NCBI GenBank assembly: GCA_028023455.1
Contig: JAQFVV010012395.1
Coordinates: 7,507,998 to 7,571,997 of the forward strand
Reading direction: 5' to 3'
Origin: Epiperipatus broadwayi
Taxonomy: Eukaryota > Onychophora > Udeonychophora > Euonychophora > Peripatidae
DNA length: 64,000 nucleotides
Within the stretch, counting starts at the first letter, position 1; each line of letters starts with the position of its first letter. The translations under genes were made by a program, and so were the position numbers. The notes beneath the pieces are model-generated. The model searched no databases, was not told where the DNA came from, and saw only the letters and a program-made list of their open reading frames with translations. Below, piece after piece: positions 1 to 11,763 of this stretch.

Positions 1-779
1 ATTAGTCATTGAAATAGGGAATATAAATATATGGTCGGATGAGAAATATAATGATTTATTTTGTTACAAATAAAAATAAATCAATAAACTCTTAAATGTC
101 TTAGACAAAAAATAGTGATAGAAATGGATTGGTAGAGATAATACTAATATGCAAATAAATAAAATATGGCATTAAATTTAAAGTACCTGGCAGTTTTAGA
201 AAAGTTACATGGTGAAAAGAGGGGTGAGCATTCTAGTTATTAAATAAATAAAAGGAATATTATACTTCTTATATACATTAAAAAAACATTTTACAGAGAA
301 GTGAGTAACTAATTTTGTTTATATAAATTATATATGTGATTATCCGAGCTAAAGCAATTATAGAAGCTCAAGAAAGTAAAACCGAAACTTATAATAGTGA
401 GTTTAAGAAAAGGATGATGAGCATGTTTAAAAAAAATTAAAGAGAATATAAAAAGCATGTTCACAAAATATAGAGACCAAATAAAAAAACAAAAAGAAGA
501 ACTGAGAGAATAAATGAAAAATTTGTTTACAGAAGCAAAAGATGATAAAGTCCAGCTGATAAATGAGATTAGAAAAAATAATAAAGAAAATGTAGTGATA
601 AATGAAGTAGACAAAGTTAGTCATAATTGCCTGACTGCGTTGATTAAAAGTGTTCAGTATATTGATATCTAAATAATTTTAACACAGAAACTTTGGAGGG
701 TGACATGATAGTTGACTATGCATCATGTTGAGTTCACACACAATAAAAGTAAGGATGAAAAAAATGTATGATTGAAAAA
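1..779. other. AT-rich DNA, no gene recognised
   Basis: The open frames on the minus strand near 309-624 are rich in Phe, Ile and Ser and arise from A-rich plus-strand sequence. On the plus strand there are lysine- and glutamate-rich stretches broken by stops (around 345-600) that could belong to the decayed frame noted downstream. I see no splice-bounded exon, RNA gene or clear repeat. Confidence 0.5.
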
Positions 780-1290
780 CGAATTAAGTTATTTGAATAT
801 CAAAAAAAAATAGATGATCACTTTAATATAGTCAAATACAAAAGTATCTTGTTTGGTAGGGTGTATAATAAGAGTGCTAGGAAACCACCCAGATTAAAAT
901 GTAAAGAACTATAAAAGAGAAATCCAGAGCTTACGCAAATAATTAAGCTAGGTAAGAAATTAGATTCAAGAATTTATTATGTGAGGATGAGAGTAAAAAG
1001 TAGAGCTAGAGAAAGCACAAAATGAAATATTCAATTTTTCTAAAAATGAATCAAGAGATATTGTATGATAAGTAAAAGGCATTCCAGATCATTCCGAGTG
1101 AAAGTGAGGGCTGGTATATTGATTTAAAAATATTTAGAGAGAAGCAATGTTTATTTCTTCTATGAATAAGGATGGCCTCTAAATTGCTGACTGTAGACTT
1201 ATTAATGGGTACTTGAAAGAGGAGAATTTATAAAATACATACTACAAAGTAGATCATCCTCTTGAGCAAAGAAAAAAAAAGACTAGTTTT
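780..1290 (+). pseudogene. decayed coding sequence of unknown family
   Basis: Plus-strand reading gives protein-like stretches interrupted by single stops. One segment from about 790 to 912 is rich in Lys and Arg and contains the run KYKSILFGRVYNKSARKPP. The next, from about 914 to 1015, contains LDSRIYYVRMRV. A third, around 1140-1290, contains IADCRLINGYLKEENL. Residue composition and spacing look like an old coding sequence that gained point stops and small indels, more than like random AT-rich DNA. I do not recognise the family; a retroelement ORF or a processed host gene are both possible. Confidence 0.3.
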
Positions 1291-1770
1291 AAAAAAGTGA
1301 ATTGTACTGTTCAAATTCTAGAACAATAGTTGTAAACAAAAAGTCATGACAAATGGATTAGGTATGATAATGATGTTTTATTTAATATTGAAAGATTGTA
1401 AAAAAACAAAATAGAAGTACTGCCTTATATCATCAGTGTTTGATAGAAATTTCAGGATCATTTGTATCATATTTTTATCAGGCTAATTTACAAATTTCAT
1501 ATTCGACTTTCCAACAATATCAATAAGTGAATAGTTAAAAAAAACTTCAGAGTTCAGAATTAAATGATATCACTCTATTCTTTCCTTGTTGATTAAACAT
1601 GTAAATGAAAACACTATGTAGCTTGAAAACAAAATATTGTTGAAACTCGAACATGTTTCTGTATTAATGATGAATGGAGAGTGTTTCATTGTTTTGATGT
1701 TGTCATGTTATTGATACTTCAGAGTTTTTATCTCAGTACTTTTCCCAACCATATTATTTTTATAATTATT

Positions 1771-1896
1771 AGCCTCTAAGTCTCCAAAAGTGGGCTAGGT
1801 CTCATCACATATTTGTCAGCTTCTATGTCTCAAAAGTGAGCTAAGCATAGTCGTATATTTTTCAACCTCTAAGTCTCATAGTAGAGCACAGTTTTA
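1771..1896 (+). repeat. 47-bp minisatellite, three degenerate units
   Basis: Three head-to-tail units of about 47 bases each begin with a form of GCCTCTAAGTCTC, followed by CAAAAGTGGGCTA, then a T-rich spacer ending in TTGTCA or TTTTCA. Units start near 1771, 1818 and 1864. The same unit family occurs in reverse orientation at 13555-13670. Confidence 0.6.
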
Positions 1897-1899
1897 TTT

Positions 1900-3615
1900 A
1901 AATAGATTGTTCATTATATGGTTTGTTTGATACTATATTTGTCCTTGAGATAGCTTTCTTGGTATTCATATTGCAGGATACATTCACTGTCAGTAGGAGA
2001 TTTCCTTGTTCATCTCAACATTGGAGGAGAATGATTAGGTTCAATAATAATTTTAATTGAAATAATGAAACATTTTTTATATATGAATACTAATATACTG
2101 GATGCGTAAGGATGACATTAATTGTTATCTTTATATCAGCTTGTAAGACTATTTCCAAAAAAGTATGGCTAAGCATGACATTATTGCAAAGTTGAAAGAA
2201 ATTGTATTTTTGTGTAGAAATAAAATCAAGCAATATTTGTGGCTAAATTATATCTATTTTATTCCTAAATGGAGGGGGTGTGTGTAACCATTACATCTGA
2301 GTTTACAGGTGTTGCTTTTATGTTAATATTTTAAATATTTTTCTTTATTATGTATAACAAATTATTAAAAGATAAGGATATAGATTAAATTTTAAAATGG
2401 TTTAAAATGTTAAAAAAAAGTGTAAAGAAAAATGTTATTATTTTATTCTTTTAAAATAAAGAATATTTTTCTTTCTAAAATGAAAACATAGCTATAAAAA
2501 ACAACAGAGCCTTTTTAGATCGTCTACTTTCTAAAAATGGTAAGAAGAATTGTAATACTTGGTTGTCATGTCTTTTACTCTACAGACGTCAAACTTTTTG
2601 TAAGACTTTTTAAGTTTATATGATGCATTGTATGGTATAGAGAATCCACCAGGATGCTTTTCCTGATCTTTGATTATTTTAGTAGAATATCTAGCTGAAG
2701 GCAAAGAATATCCTTAAAAATTAACCCTGATTCTGCTGATCCATTTATCACTATTAAATGCTGAAAAAAATTTGACATTTACTTGTACAAAAAAAAAAGA
2801 AAACCAGTCATTTAATGTGATTATCCCATAGAAAGGTTCTTCTAAAGCTTAATCTGCAAATCTACCTATTTTAAATGCTTAGAAGAAAATTGCAATGGAA
2901 ACTCTCCTAGGAAAATTGCCATGGAATGAATCAAAAGAAACTAAAATATTATATTGCCAGCAGACATTAAAATTTAATGATTAATGGCCATGTTTCCATA
3001 TCTACAGATACAAAGATATATATGTGAGCTTACAAATACATTAAATTAAATTAACTGAACTTTATTTAGCTATCCTCAAAGAGTTATTGTAAGTTATAAA
3101 GATTTTTTTCTTTAGTGAGCACCATATAATTTTTATAACTACATCTCTTTATTATCATTATTATCATGTAATTCTAGTCTTTAATTAAAGTTACTATTGT
3201 TGTTAATAATTTTTTTTGTTTGTCGTTTCTCTTCTGAACCAAGCTGATTATTTATTTTGTTAATGTAATAAATTATTGAATGTAGGGGAATAATGATCAG
3301 AAAATATAATTGAATCTACATGGAGACTTGTTTTTATGTGAGTTCAATTTGATTGTTGCTTGGGACTAATATTGACTTGTCAATTAAAAATAATTTGGAT
3401 GTAGTCACTCCACCATGTACATGGTCACCCTTTAGCTATCTTTAAATTGCCCTAGACAAAAATTAATTTGTTGAATATTGTATTTTTATTTTATTTAATG
3501 GTCAACTGGATTCATTACCAGTTGATAAAATAACAATTATTATTACAATATATATATATATATTTCGATGATAAATTCTACAAGAGTAAGCAGTCAAATA
3601 ATCTTTATCTAAGGT
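1900..3615. other. AT-rich intergenic or intronic DNA
   Basis: No exon, RNA gene or transposon ORF could be supported. A short TA run lies near 3549-3562. Otherwise the stretch is simple AT-rich sequence. Confidence 0.4.
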
Positions 3616-3617
3616 TG

Positions 3618-3672
3618 TCCCTATCTCCAGACTGGTTTTGAGCTATGGCTCTCTTCAGTGAGAAGCTAGGAT
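3618..3672 (-). ncRNA. degenerate hammerhead ribozyme motif
   Basis: Read on the minus strand, CTGAAGA (3658-3652) is followed by a perfect 4-bp stem II hairpin, GAGC-CATA-GCTC (3651-3640), then AAA in place of the required GAA, then ACCAGT (stem III, AC/GT) and C as the cleavage-site base. Stem I starts with A-T, C-G and T-G pairs. The layout is that of a type I hammerhead with a very short stem III. The G12-to-A change should abolish cleavage. It is isolated, not in a visible tandem array. Confidence 0.5.
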
Positions 3673-6600
3673 ACGAGATTCAAAAAACTAACTCAAGCTA
3701 AGCATTTACATATACATATATAATCATTGAAGTAGTAAATAAGGAAAAATAACCACTTTGCTGTAACACAAAGATGATTTAATAAAACAGTGCGATATAT
3801 TCTTACATATGAAAGGTATAGCCGTCAAATTTACCTATAAAATATTTAGCTGCTATTAGTCTTTTTATAAGAATTTGTAACTCCTTTTTGCATTATTTTT
3901 CTTATTTAAAAATATCAAAAGAGCCGGATTTCTACGCACTTGAATCCAACACTTACATATAATCTTTGATTTTATTTTAGTAACAGTATTGATTGATGTA
4001 CAGACTCAATCAAAACGTTTACAATTTGTTTGTTATAGATTGATAAATATATTTGTAGATTTTTTTATTTAGTTTATAAACAAAATTTAAAAAAACATTG
4101 TTCTTAACCAATTAGCATTGTCTAATTTGAATAGTACTGTTTTTTTTACTTCACTATTCCTTTTAGAAGAGATTCTGCAAAAAATTATTCCTCCAATAGT
4201 CAATGTAAGATTGTGTTTTTATGGGTTTTATGTTTATATACTATGTCACAAAATGTCAAACTATCATTATCTTATTATGCATACATTTTGTGAATAATCT
4301 TTACTCTTTCAGTGATCTAAAGATATCAGACAATCTGAATGTCCATGCTTATGTTGAAAGGTCGATATTGTTCATTACACTATTCTCACACAAAATAAGA
4401 ACTGCTTTCCCCCCTTTTAACACTTAATAGAAGAGTGAACAAGTATTGCATTCTAGATTTATATTTTCAAGCATTTCGGATTTTTATCGAAGCATCTGTC
4501 ATCTCATCTCCACCAAATCAATAACATTAACCACCTAGAAATTCAGATCCATTATGTCTCGCTATGAATGCATTTTGTGACCAGTTTTTATTCTTCAGAA
4601 GAGCTATATTCGTGTGTTCGAATTGGATTAAAAAATTCTTCCATTGGTTGTAGATTCATCGTGAGGTAATAATCAAACGACTCTTAGGAATTTAAAAGAT
4701 GATTCATAAAATAAGCTTAATGGTTTAATGTAATCTCTAAAGAATTTCTTTTTATAATAAATATTAATAATTTCACGTGCTTTATCAGCTTAAGATAGAA
4801 TAAAACCGGTACAGTTTTGATTTGTGTACTGTTTTTGCTTGATAATGCTGCTGCATAAACAATAAAGACATAAAGGAATGTGAAAAAATCATGTAACTAT
4901 TTCAATAGTAAAATTAATTATTCGGTCAAATTTACTGTACGGATATAAAACATGGATCTCCTAGAAATGCAATAATTTAATAGCATTGACAAAATTTTAT
5001 TTATGAATGCTGCTAATATTCAAAATATATAAAGCAAGATCTTAAGACCAATTGGTATATTATTTAGCTTCCTGAAAGCAGCGATATTGAATTTATTTTA
5101 AGAATATAATTTAGATTCAACCTATGAAGATATTGAAAGAAAGCAGATTTTTTTTTAGAAATGTATTTTAAGGCGAGCAGCATTGTTTTCTGATAAAAGT
5201 AAACATGTTTATTATAAGCATCATCTCAAAAAATCAAAGAAGTGCATGTTTTTTTTTTTTACTGATTTTTTGTTAGTAATATATATATACTGAGAATAAC
5301 AAGATAGCGTGATGTCGTTGGCAGTTGGATTCGTTATTTTAAATTGCATAAAAGAAACTTCCCCCCTTTCTTCCAAAGCATAAACTTGTGGTTAAAACCT
5401 GTAGAGGTCCCTAACATCACATTTTCAAGCGCACCTTCTTGAGGTTTATTGCCTTAGTAAATTATTTTCATATATATTAAAACTATTATAAATATGCACA
5501 GACTTTCAATTATATGATTACCAGAAATCAATTAATAGTTATGTTAATAACAATAATAATAACATTAACTGGAGAAATAGTTACTTCATCTTATATAGTC
5601 ATTCACCTAAACTTTTAAGAATGCAAACAAAAGAAAGAACTTGTAAATTATATGTTTGAAGTTTCTAATTTTTGAAAATGATTTTTTACTGTTTATTTAC
5701 CCCCCCCCCCTTTCGAACCATTAAATACAATATATGTTATTACAGGATAACACTTGATCATCTTGTCCTCTCCCTTAATTCAATTTATTTTAGCATCACA
5801 ATTCTTACAACCTTACCATAAGTTAACTAAATAAGAAAGTTTGAAAATGAACTTGAATTTTTTCTTTTGTGTTAATCACTCCTCAAACATTACTTTAATA
5901 AAAATAAAAATGTATAATTATAATTAGTATCAACTAAATCATATAAAATAAAAGCAATAAATGTAAAATCCGGCAGGTATAAATAAATAGAATTTAAATA
6001 ATCTAAGCTTTTAACAAATGGCTTTTTTGATTATGACTGTAAAATGTGATTTTTTTTTAAAACAAAGATCTGTTAGCACAAAGAAGTATGGAATAAAAGA
6101 AATAGCAAAACAAATGAATAGGTTGAACTCAGACTGGCATTACTGATCGCGCTATACAGAAAAAAAGCTAAATAAAATGGGATGGAATTATTGCAAAAAA
6201 CAAATAATTAGTAAATCAAAATTCTCCATTGCATATAAAATGTTAGAAACATCCTGGGGAAAAATATATATATATATCATTATGAAAATGGTAAGCTTGT
6301 ATTGATTGAGCTTTGTATAAAAGTAATAGAGAGCTCTAGTCAAAGGCTTTTGATTTTATCTATATTTGTTACTTTAGAAAATAAAATAATGTGTTATCTG
6401 AATACTATCGATATTTTTTTAAGATTTCCTCATAGATGAATTTAATTCATATTCAGTAATATAGTAGTATTTCTTCAAACATAATATAATAATGAAGTTA
6501 TAAAAGTAAACAATGAGTTCATGTTACATTTATATGTGAAGTAGGTATCTGAAAACTCTTAGATCTCCAATTATTGACCAGTAGTGAGTATCTATCTAGT

Positions 6601-6940
6601 TGTCAAGGAACTAGCTAGCTAAAAAAAAAGGCTATCTTGAAAAACTCTCAGCAGGACTGAATTCGAACTTCATCTAAAGAAAATGCCATATAAAATCATA
6701 ATATTCTGAAATCCTTCAAAGTAAAAAAAAAAGAAATTAAATTTAGTTTTTTTTTTTTTTTTAAATATAAATTATTCTCTAGAATTTATACTTTATTTAT
6801 TTAATTATTTAAGAAATCTAGAAAAGAAATGAAGGAAAGATCCATGGATTGATTCTTAAACTTTGATAAATAAATATCACTTAACTTTCCAAATAACTGA
6901 CCATACAATAAGTGAATAAAATATTCTAAAAAATAAAATA
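3673..6940. other. AT-rich DNA, possible intron 3' of the minus-strand secreted-peptide gene
   Basis: This stretch lies downstream of the signal-peptide exons at 7088-6953 (minus). A third exon equivalent to the one found for the plus-strand paralogue was searched for here and not found. A 68-codon plus-strand frame at 4221-4427 has no recognisable features. Short homopolymer and TA runs are present (for example C10 near 5701). Confidence 0.4.
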
Positions 6941-6952
6941 GAAACAACTCAC

Positions 6953-7088
6953 CTTCCTCCCAACAGGAGACCACGCCCAAAACTACGAGAAGTACAATGC
7001 TGTAAAAAAAAGTATATAAGTTACAACGATATTCGAAAATTTAAAAAAGAAATTTCAATAAAGAAAATCATTACCAAGCAATCTTCAT
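6953..7088 (-). CDS. signal-peptide exons of a putative secreted prepropeptide (copy A)
   Basis: Two exons on the minus strand. Exon 1 (7088-7075) is 14 coding bases: Met-Lys-Ile-Ala plus TG, followed by a GT donor. A TTTTCAG acceptor-like sequence sits two bases before the ATG. After a 75-base intron, a T-rich tract ending in ACAG precedes exon 2 (6999-6953, 47 bases), which ends at a GGAAG/GTGAG donor. Exon 2 supplies the split third base of a Cys codon, then the hydrophobic run IVLLVVLGVVSCWEE. Together they make a typical short secretory signal with a small-residue region before an acidic start. The plus-strand locus at 40225-41169 has the same exon sizes (14 and 50 bases), the same phases and a related sequence, so chance is unlikely. 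No later exon was found for this copy, which may be incomplete or a pseudogene. Function is unknown. Confidence 0.6.
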
Positions 7089-7309
7089 GGCTGAAAATTC
7101 AAATGTGGAGTCTGTAGAGTGCTTTTCTTTTATATATATTTCTTAGTGAGGTTTATCTTTATAAACAGCTGCTATAAAATCTCGAAATACTTACAAAGCA
7201 AGTTTTAATGATAAAAGAATATCTAAATTTCTAGACACTGATTACAAATAATTTACAATTGTGATTGAATCATAAAATTAAAATTTATAACTATTATTAT
7301 ATGTATATA

Positions 7310-7382
7310 TTTGCCTAATGGTATAGTGATTAATAATAATCGCTGTTATGCCCAGGTTTTGGGATTCAAATGTGGGTAAAAT
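7310..7382 (+). repeat. degraded tRNA-like (SINE head) sequence
   Basis: The sequence TGGTATAGTGATTA resembles a tRNA A box. About 40 bases later GGGATTCAAAT resembles a worn B box. The intervening CGCTGTTATGCCCAGGTTT looks like an anticodon arm. This fits an old tRNA-derived SINE head rather than a working tRNA, because no closed acceptor stem is visible. Confidence 0.3.
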
Positions 7383-8155
7383 TAAAGTATTTTTTAAAGT
7401 TTTATTTTCAAGCAATATTAAATTTTTATAAGTTAGTCGCAAATAGCCAATCTAGCTAGTTAGTAATAAATATTTGGGAATTTTAACTAAAAGTAATTCT
7501 TGGCTCATCAAATAATTAATCTGATAATTTCTTTTCTCATCAGAGTTTCATCTTTAAATGAATGCTAGAGAAAATGTCGCATTATAAACATGCCCACTAC
7601 ATGAGATACGAATGTAGAAATTTTTTCAGGTAGAGGTGAATTTCTAAACAAGTTTAGGATTTTTAAATAATTAATTCTTATTAAAGCTAGGCATAATTAG
7701 ATAATTATATCTACTTATTGACTGCTAGAGAGTAAAGCAAACAGGAAAAACAATGTCATCTATACTATTTTCCTTTGAATAATTGCTGAAGATATCTTTG
7801 CATTGCAATGGGATAATTTAAGTCTGCATATCTTATAACAAATCTAATCCCTACTCATGAAACATCTAAATAAAGATCTCTTTAAAAATAAATGATTCTC
7901 AAAGTGCAATTTATGTTGAGACAGCACCCTTCAATTGTCCTATGTCTCACAATTTCTTATATGACTTCATAATTTGTTCAGTATTTATTAATATCAAATT
8001 CTTACAATTAGATCCACAGTATCAATATTTCAGCACTCACATCTTTGATACCAATTATTTTAGATAAATATATTAGGGAGTATTATTAATTATTTATTAG
8101 GCTAGAAATAAATTATCATGTTACTTTTAGCCCAGGCATTAATTTTAAACCAATT

Positions 8156-8166
8156 AACAATTGATG

Positions 8167-8200
<34 letters not shown>

Positions 8201-8212
8201 CATCAATTGTTA
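8156..8212. repeat. 57-bp perfect palindrome around a TA run
   Basis: AACAATTGATGTTATA at the left is exactly the reverse complement of TATAACATCAATTGTT at the right, with an uninterrupted TA run between. The two arms and the self-complementary centre can form one long hairpin or cruciform. Confidence 0.85.
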
Positions 8213-8598
8213 TGTACATATTTGACAGTTACAATATATATATATATATATGGTTCAGTGCAATGGTAGAATAGCAAATTAGAGAGCTAAAGATCCATAG
8301 ATTGTAATGCAAATCTGTAACTTCAATGTTTCAATATCAGAATCTTCAGAGTGACAGATCATTTGAGTAATTTCTGTTAAGTAAAACCAATTAAAACTTA
8401 AAAATTCCAAAATATTATAAATATTAAATTGAACAATAGCCAAGTGGTGTCACCTATAACCTAATTGTATCAATAAAAATGGGTATTTGTTTGAACATTT
8501 TTAAGCTAAGGCATATGTAAATTTTACACTGATAAAGCTAGTTGTTAATTAGCTATTAAGGAAATAATAATTATACAATCATACCCTTTGGCATAAAA

Positions 8599-9188
8599 AT
8601 GGGTGACCAAAACTTTGAGCAATATATGAATATCAAGTTTTGAGTGAAAATCGAAAAATGTGCTAATGAAACATTAAAACTTTTGCAAGTAATTTATGGT
8701 GAAGATCCTAAACAAGATGTGATGGATGATCTCAGAAGTGAAAGCTAAAACACTAATGACTGACATTAATATTAACAAATTGCAAAATGTAACATGATCT
8801 GATAGATGTTTAAATGTGAGATCGGTAGCTGAAAAATTGCAGATTGAGAAACAGGCTAATTTTTAAAAAAAAATTGGGAATGAGAAAAGATTTCTGTAAA
8901 TTTGGGTCTCAGATATTGATGGAGGAACAAAGACTTTTTGGTCAAAAAAATCAATTAGACCAACCTGCCTATTCATCTGGTTAGCTCTCTGTGACATTGG
9001 TTATTTCCAAAAATAAAAACTGCACTAAAAGGGTAAACAGTTTCTAGTATAACTGATAGCAAAAAGAATGTGAGATAGCTGTTCAGCAGTATTTCTGAAA
9101 ATGAGTTGTAGCTGTGTTGCCAGAAACACATTTTAATCAATATATTTATGCACAAGGGAATGACTTTAAACGCAATGGAAGCCATTAA
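8599..9188 (+). pseudogene. internally deleted mariner-type transposase pseudogene
   Basis: The start at 8599 reads Met-Gly-Asp-Gln-Asn-Phe-Glu-Gln, continuing through LLQVIYGED near 8680-8710 and RSVAEKLQIEK near 8820-8855. This is the paired helix-turn-helix DNA-binding region of mariner transposases of the GVQW3-like group. Several stops and frameshifts interrupt it. Near 8990-9060 the reading jumps to the C-terminal part (a CD-x-YFQK block, then ITDSKKNVR, a SISENEL block and IYAQGNDFKRNGSH followed by a stop at 9186-9188). The catalytic D,D34D core expected between these parts is missing. The element is therefore both deleted and frameshifted. Terminal inverted repeats were not identified. 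The minus-strand frame at 9206-8973 is a shadow of it. Confidence 0.75.
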
Positions 9189-9730
9189 TGTACCTTGCAC
9201 ATGCATATTTTAGAAATAGAAATTAAATTGTCATATTTGTATATATACATATATGTGTGTATTGTGTGTGTGTGCGCGCATACCATTTTTTTGAACTCAT
9301 CTTAAAAAACTGCTCTCATAATACTTTTCAGTAATCAATTCTATTTTACCTACTCTAATTGTATAATTTGGTATAAAAACAGTAGATGCTAAGTGTGATA
9401 GTGCTTCACAGATTCAGTCTGATGGTATTCAGATCCTCAGAGTAATTTCTAGCTTATTGCTTTTATCAATAATAAGTTTGAAAACTTGACCCATTGCACC
9501 TAGATTTTTTGGATCTAATATACCCTTTTCATGGAACTAGCTTTTTTTCTTTTTTTAATATTAAGCTACCAGTCGAAAATTTAAAATCATTCATAATGTA
9601 TTGATGGCTGCTGAAAGAAAAGTACATTATATCAAAAAATACAGATATTCTAGATTCAGACTCAAATCTCATTATATGTCAGTTATGCATTTTTGTTGTC
9701 AGTATATTAACAATTATTAGATTATTCTAC

Positions 9731-9732
<2 letters not shown>

Positions 9733-9781
<49 letters not shown>
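9733..9781. repeat. (TA)n microsatellite abutting an LTR-like end
   Basis: About 24 uninterrupted TA units end directly at TGTAACGGG, the apparent edge of an LTR-like block. Confidence 0.9.
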
Positions 9782-9784
<3 letters not shown>

Positions 9785-11763
9785 AACGGGATGGGGTGGG
9801 TATAGGCAGTATAAGGAAAGTGTGTTGAACCTGGGGTGACTAGAAAATCATCATCAAACCCAAATCAATACAATATAAATTACAAATTTGCAAAGTATAT
9901 ATAAGTATAAAGTATTTAAGGGGAGCATGAAATCAAAAAATCTGTGAGATGGATTTGAAAATGGGTCTTCTTTAGACCAGGCTAACTATTGAGCCATTGC
10001 CAGCTTGGGCAATTATTTAAACATAACTTGGATGCACCAGCTTAGTGCCCATCCATTAGAATACATAAGTAGAAAATCTAAACAATAATGCTGGGACATT
10101 AAAACATGCTGCTGATCATCATCAATGCACTGGCCACTTGTATTAGCCAACTATAAACTTAAATTTTTAATAAGACTAAAGTAAAATAAAAGATAGTGCA
10201 TGGGCTTTAAAGAGCATCCTCTTTTGCACCAACCAGATGATGATTGATTATCTCTGGATGCCCAAAGTACTAAATAAACATCCCCATTTATATATTCAAC
10301 CCGTGCACAAATCTATCTCAGAGAACACAAGCTCTATCACTGTATGTGAACAAGAGATGATGGAATACAATTTTAACAATAAAATACAAGTTTATTAATA
10401 ACAAAAAAATAAATGATTATGGTCTTAAAGGGTTCTGATTTTGAAAAGTATACAATAATAAAAGTCATTACACTAATTTACAAGATTATTACAAAATTCA
10501 AGTTATTACACCAATTGCATTATTTCTTAATGGGTCTCTATAAACGCATACATATATCTGTACACAGACGTGTGTTTTATAATATATGATGAAGACATTC
10601 CGATTAAACATAAAATAATTATTACACTTGTAATTTACATAATTACTATTCAAAATTTAAATTGTTACATTAATTTACATATATGTGCGCACAGATGCGC
10701 AATTTATAACATACAATTAATATTCACTAACACAATAAAAATGATTAAATTGTACATATATCTTATAATTGACAATCATTGGTATCTGCAATACAATTGA
10801 CAGATATACGCATACATACATGCACATGATTTTTGAACATATTTAATTTTTACATAAAAATAATACATGATTAAGCTTTTAAATTATGTTTTAAATAATA
10901 CAAATACTTATGCTAGGTTTACTACAACACATATATAGAATTGCACAGATTATTAGCAAATTTAATTTTGTCAAACAATAAATAACAATACTTTTATAAT
11001 TAATAATTTTATAAAATTTACATACTTGTTATGACAATAAAAGTTATTTTCACAGTTATTCATTGTTGAAAATGTATAATTTGCTTTTCTTATTTTATAG
11101 TAAGTTCCACTCTTTATCGATTAGTTTCTTGAAAGAAATAAATATTATCAATTTTTTTTCTTTTAAAACAAAGTTATTTGCTTGTTTGCTTCACTTTTAA
11201 AAAGTCTCTTTTTCTCTTTTTAATAGACGAAAGATAATATCTTTTTATAGAATCCAAAAAAATATATAAATTTTAAAATGTCTTTCTGCTTGATTAGTTA
11301 ATGCTGATGAAATAAGCAAGGTGAGGTAGTAAAAGTGAATATGTGAAATGCAGCCCCTCCATGCCATGATAAGCAGAGAGCCAATCTGGACTATCAGTAC
11401 ACAAAGCTCCATGACATTGTGAGAAAATACCTCATTTTAAGCACTGCCCCTTCTAAGTACCTAGATAGATCATCCTCAAAGAGTAGTATCCAGAAAAAAA
11501 AAGGCATTGCGCCAACCCTGCTCATCTCTGTGAGACTTAGGGGTATAGATGAGGTCTATTCATGAGACCAAGGCCTATTCATGAGGCCTACTTACACACT
11601 GCTGGACTACTCTAGGAGCTCAATATCTAGGTCTAGACAGTGCTGAGCATATACTTCGGAGCATCATGAACACTCTGCATCCAAACAGCCCTGCTCAACT
11701 ATACATTCACCATAAGCATAAAAAGTACAAATTCACGCATCACTTTCAAAATGTAATTTTACA
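9782..11763 (-). repeat. candidate solo LTR of a Ty3-type element
   Basis: The block starts TGTAACGGG right after a TA run, as the left LTR of the intact Ty3 element at 44863 starts TGTACCGGG right after an AT run. Its first 28 bases recur with small differences at 14158-14186. Its right part (11335-11750) is the reverse complement of 14408-14830, which lies immediately downstream of a plus-strand integrase relic. That places 11335-11750 in the U3 end of an LTR read on the minus strand. The outer right boundary, perhaps TTTTACA at 11757-11763, is uncertain. The middle (10330-11300) is AT-rich and not otherwise explained. Confidence 0.4.

Noticed and set aside
1771-1896. CRISPR-like direct repeats
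   Set aside because: Units are contiguous and degenerate without unique spacers, and the genome is eukaryotic.
8300-8360. CTGAAGA...GAAAC pattern on the minus strand
   Set aside because: The segment between the core halves does not form a stem and stem III does not close.
9440-9500. Hammerhead-like sequence on the minus strand
   Set aside because: TTGATAA replaces CTGATGA and GAAAT follows, so two invariant core bases are lost. It may be a distant relic of the same family but is too decayed to call.
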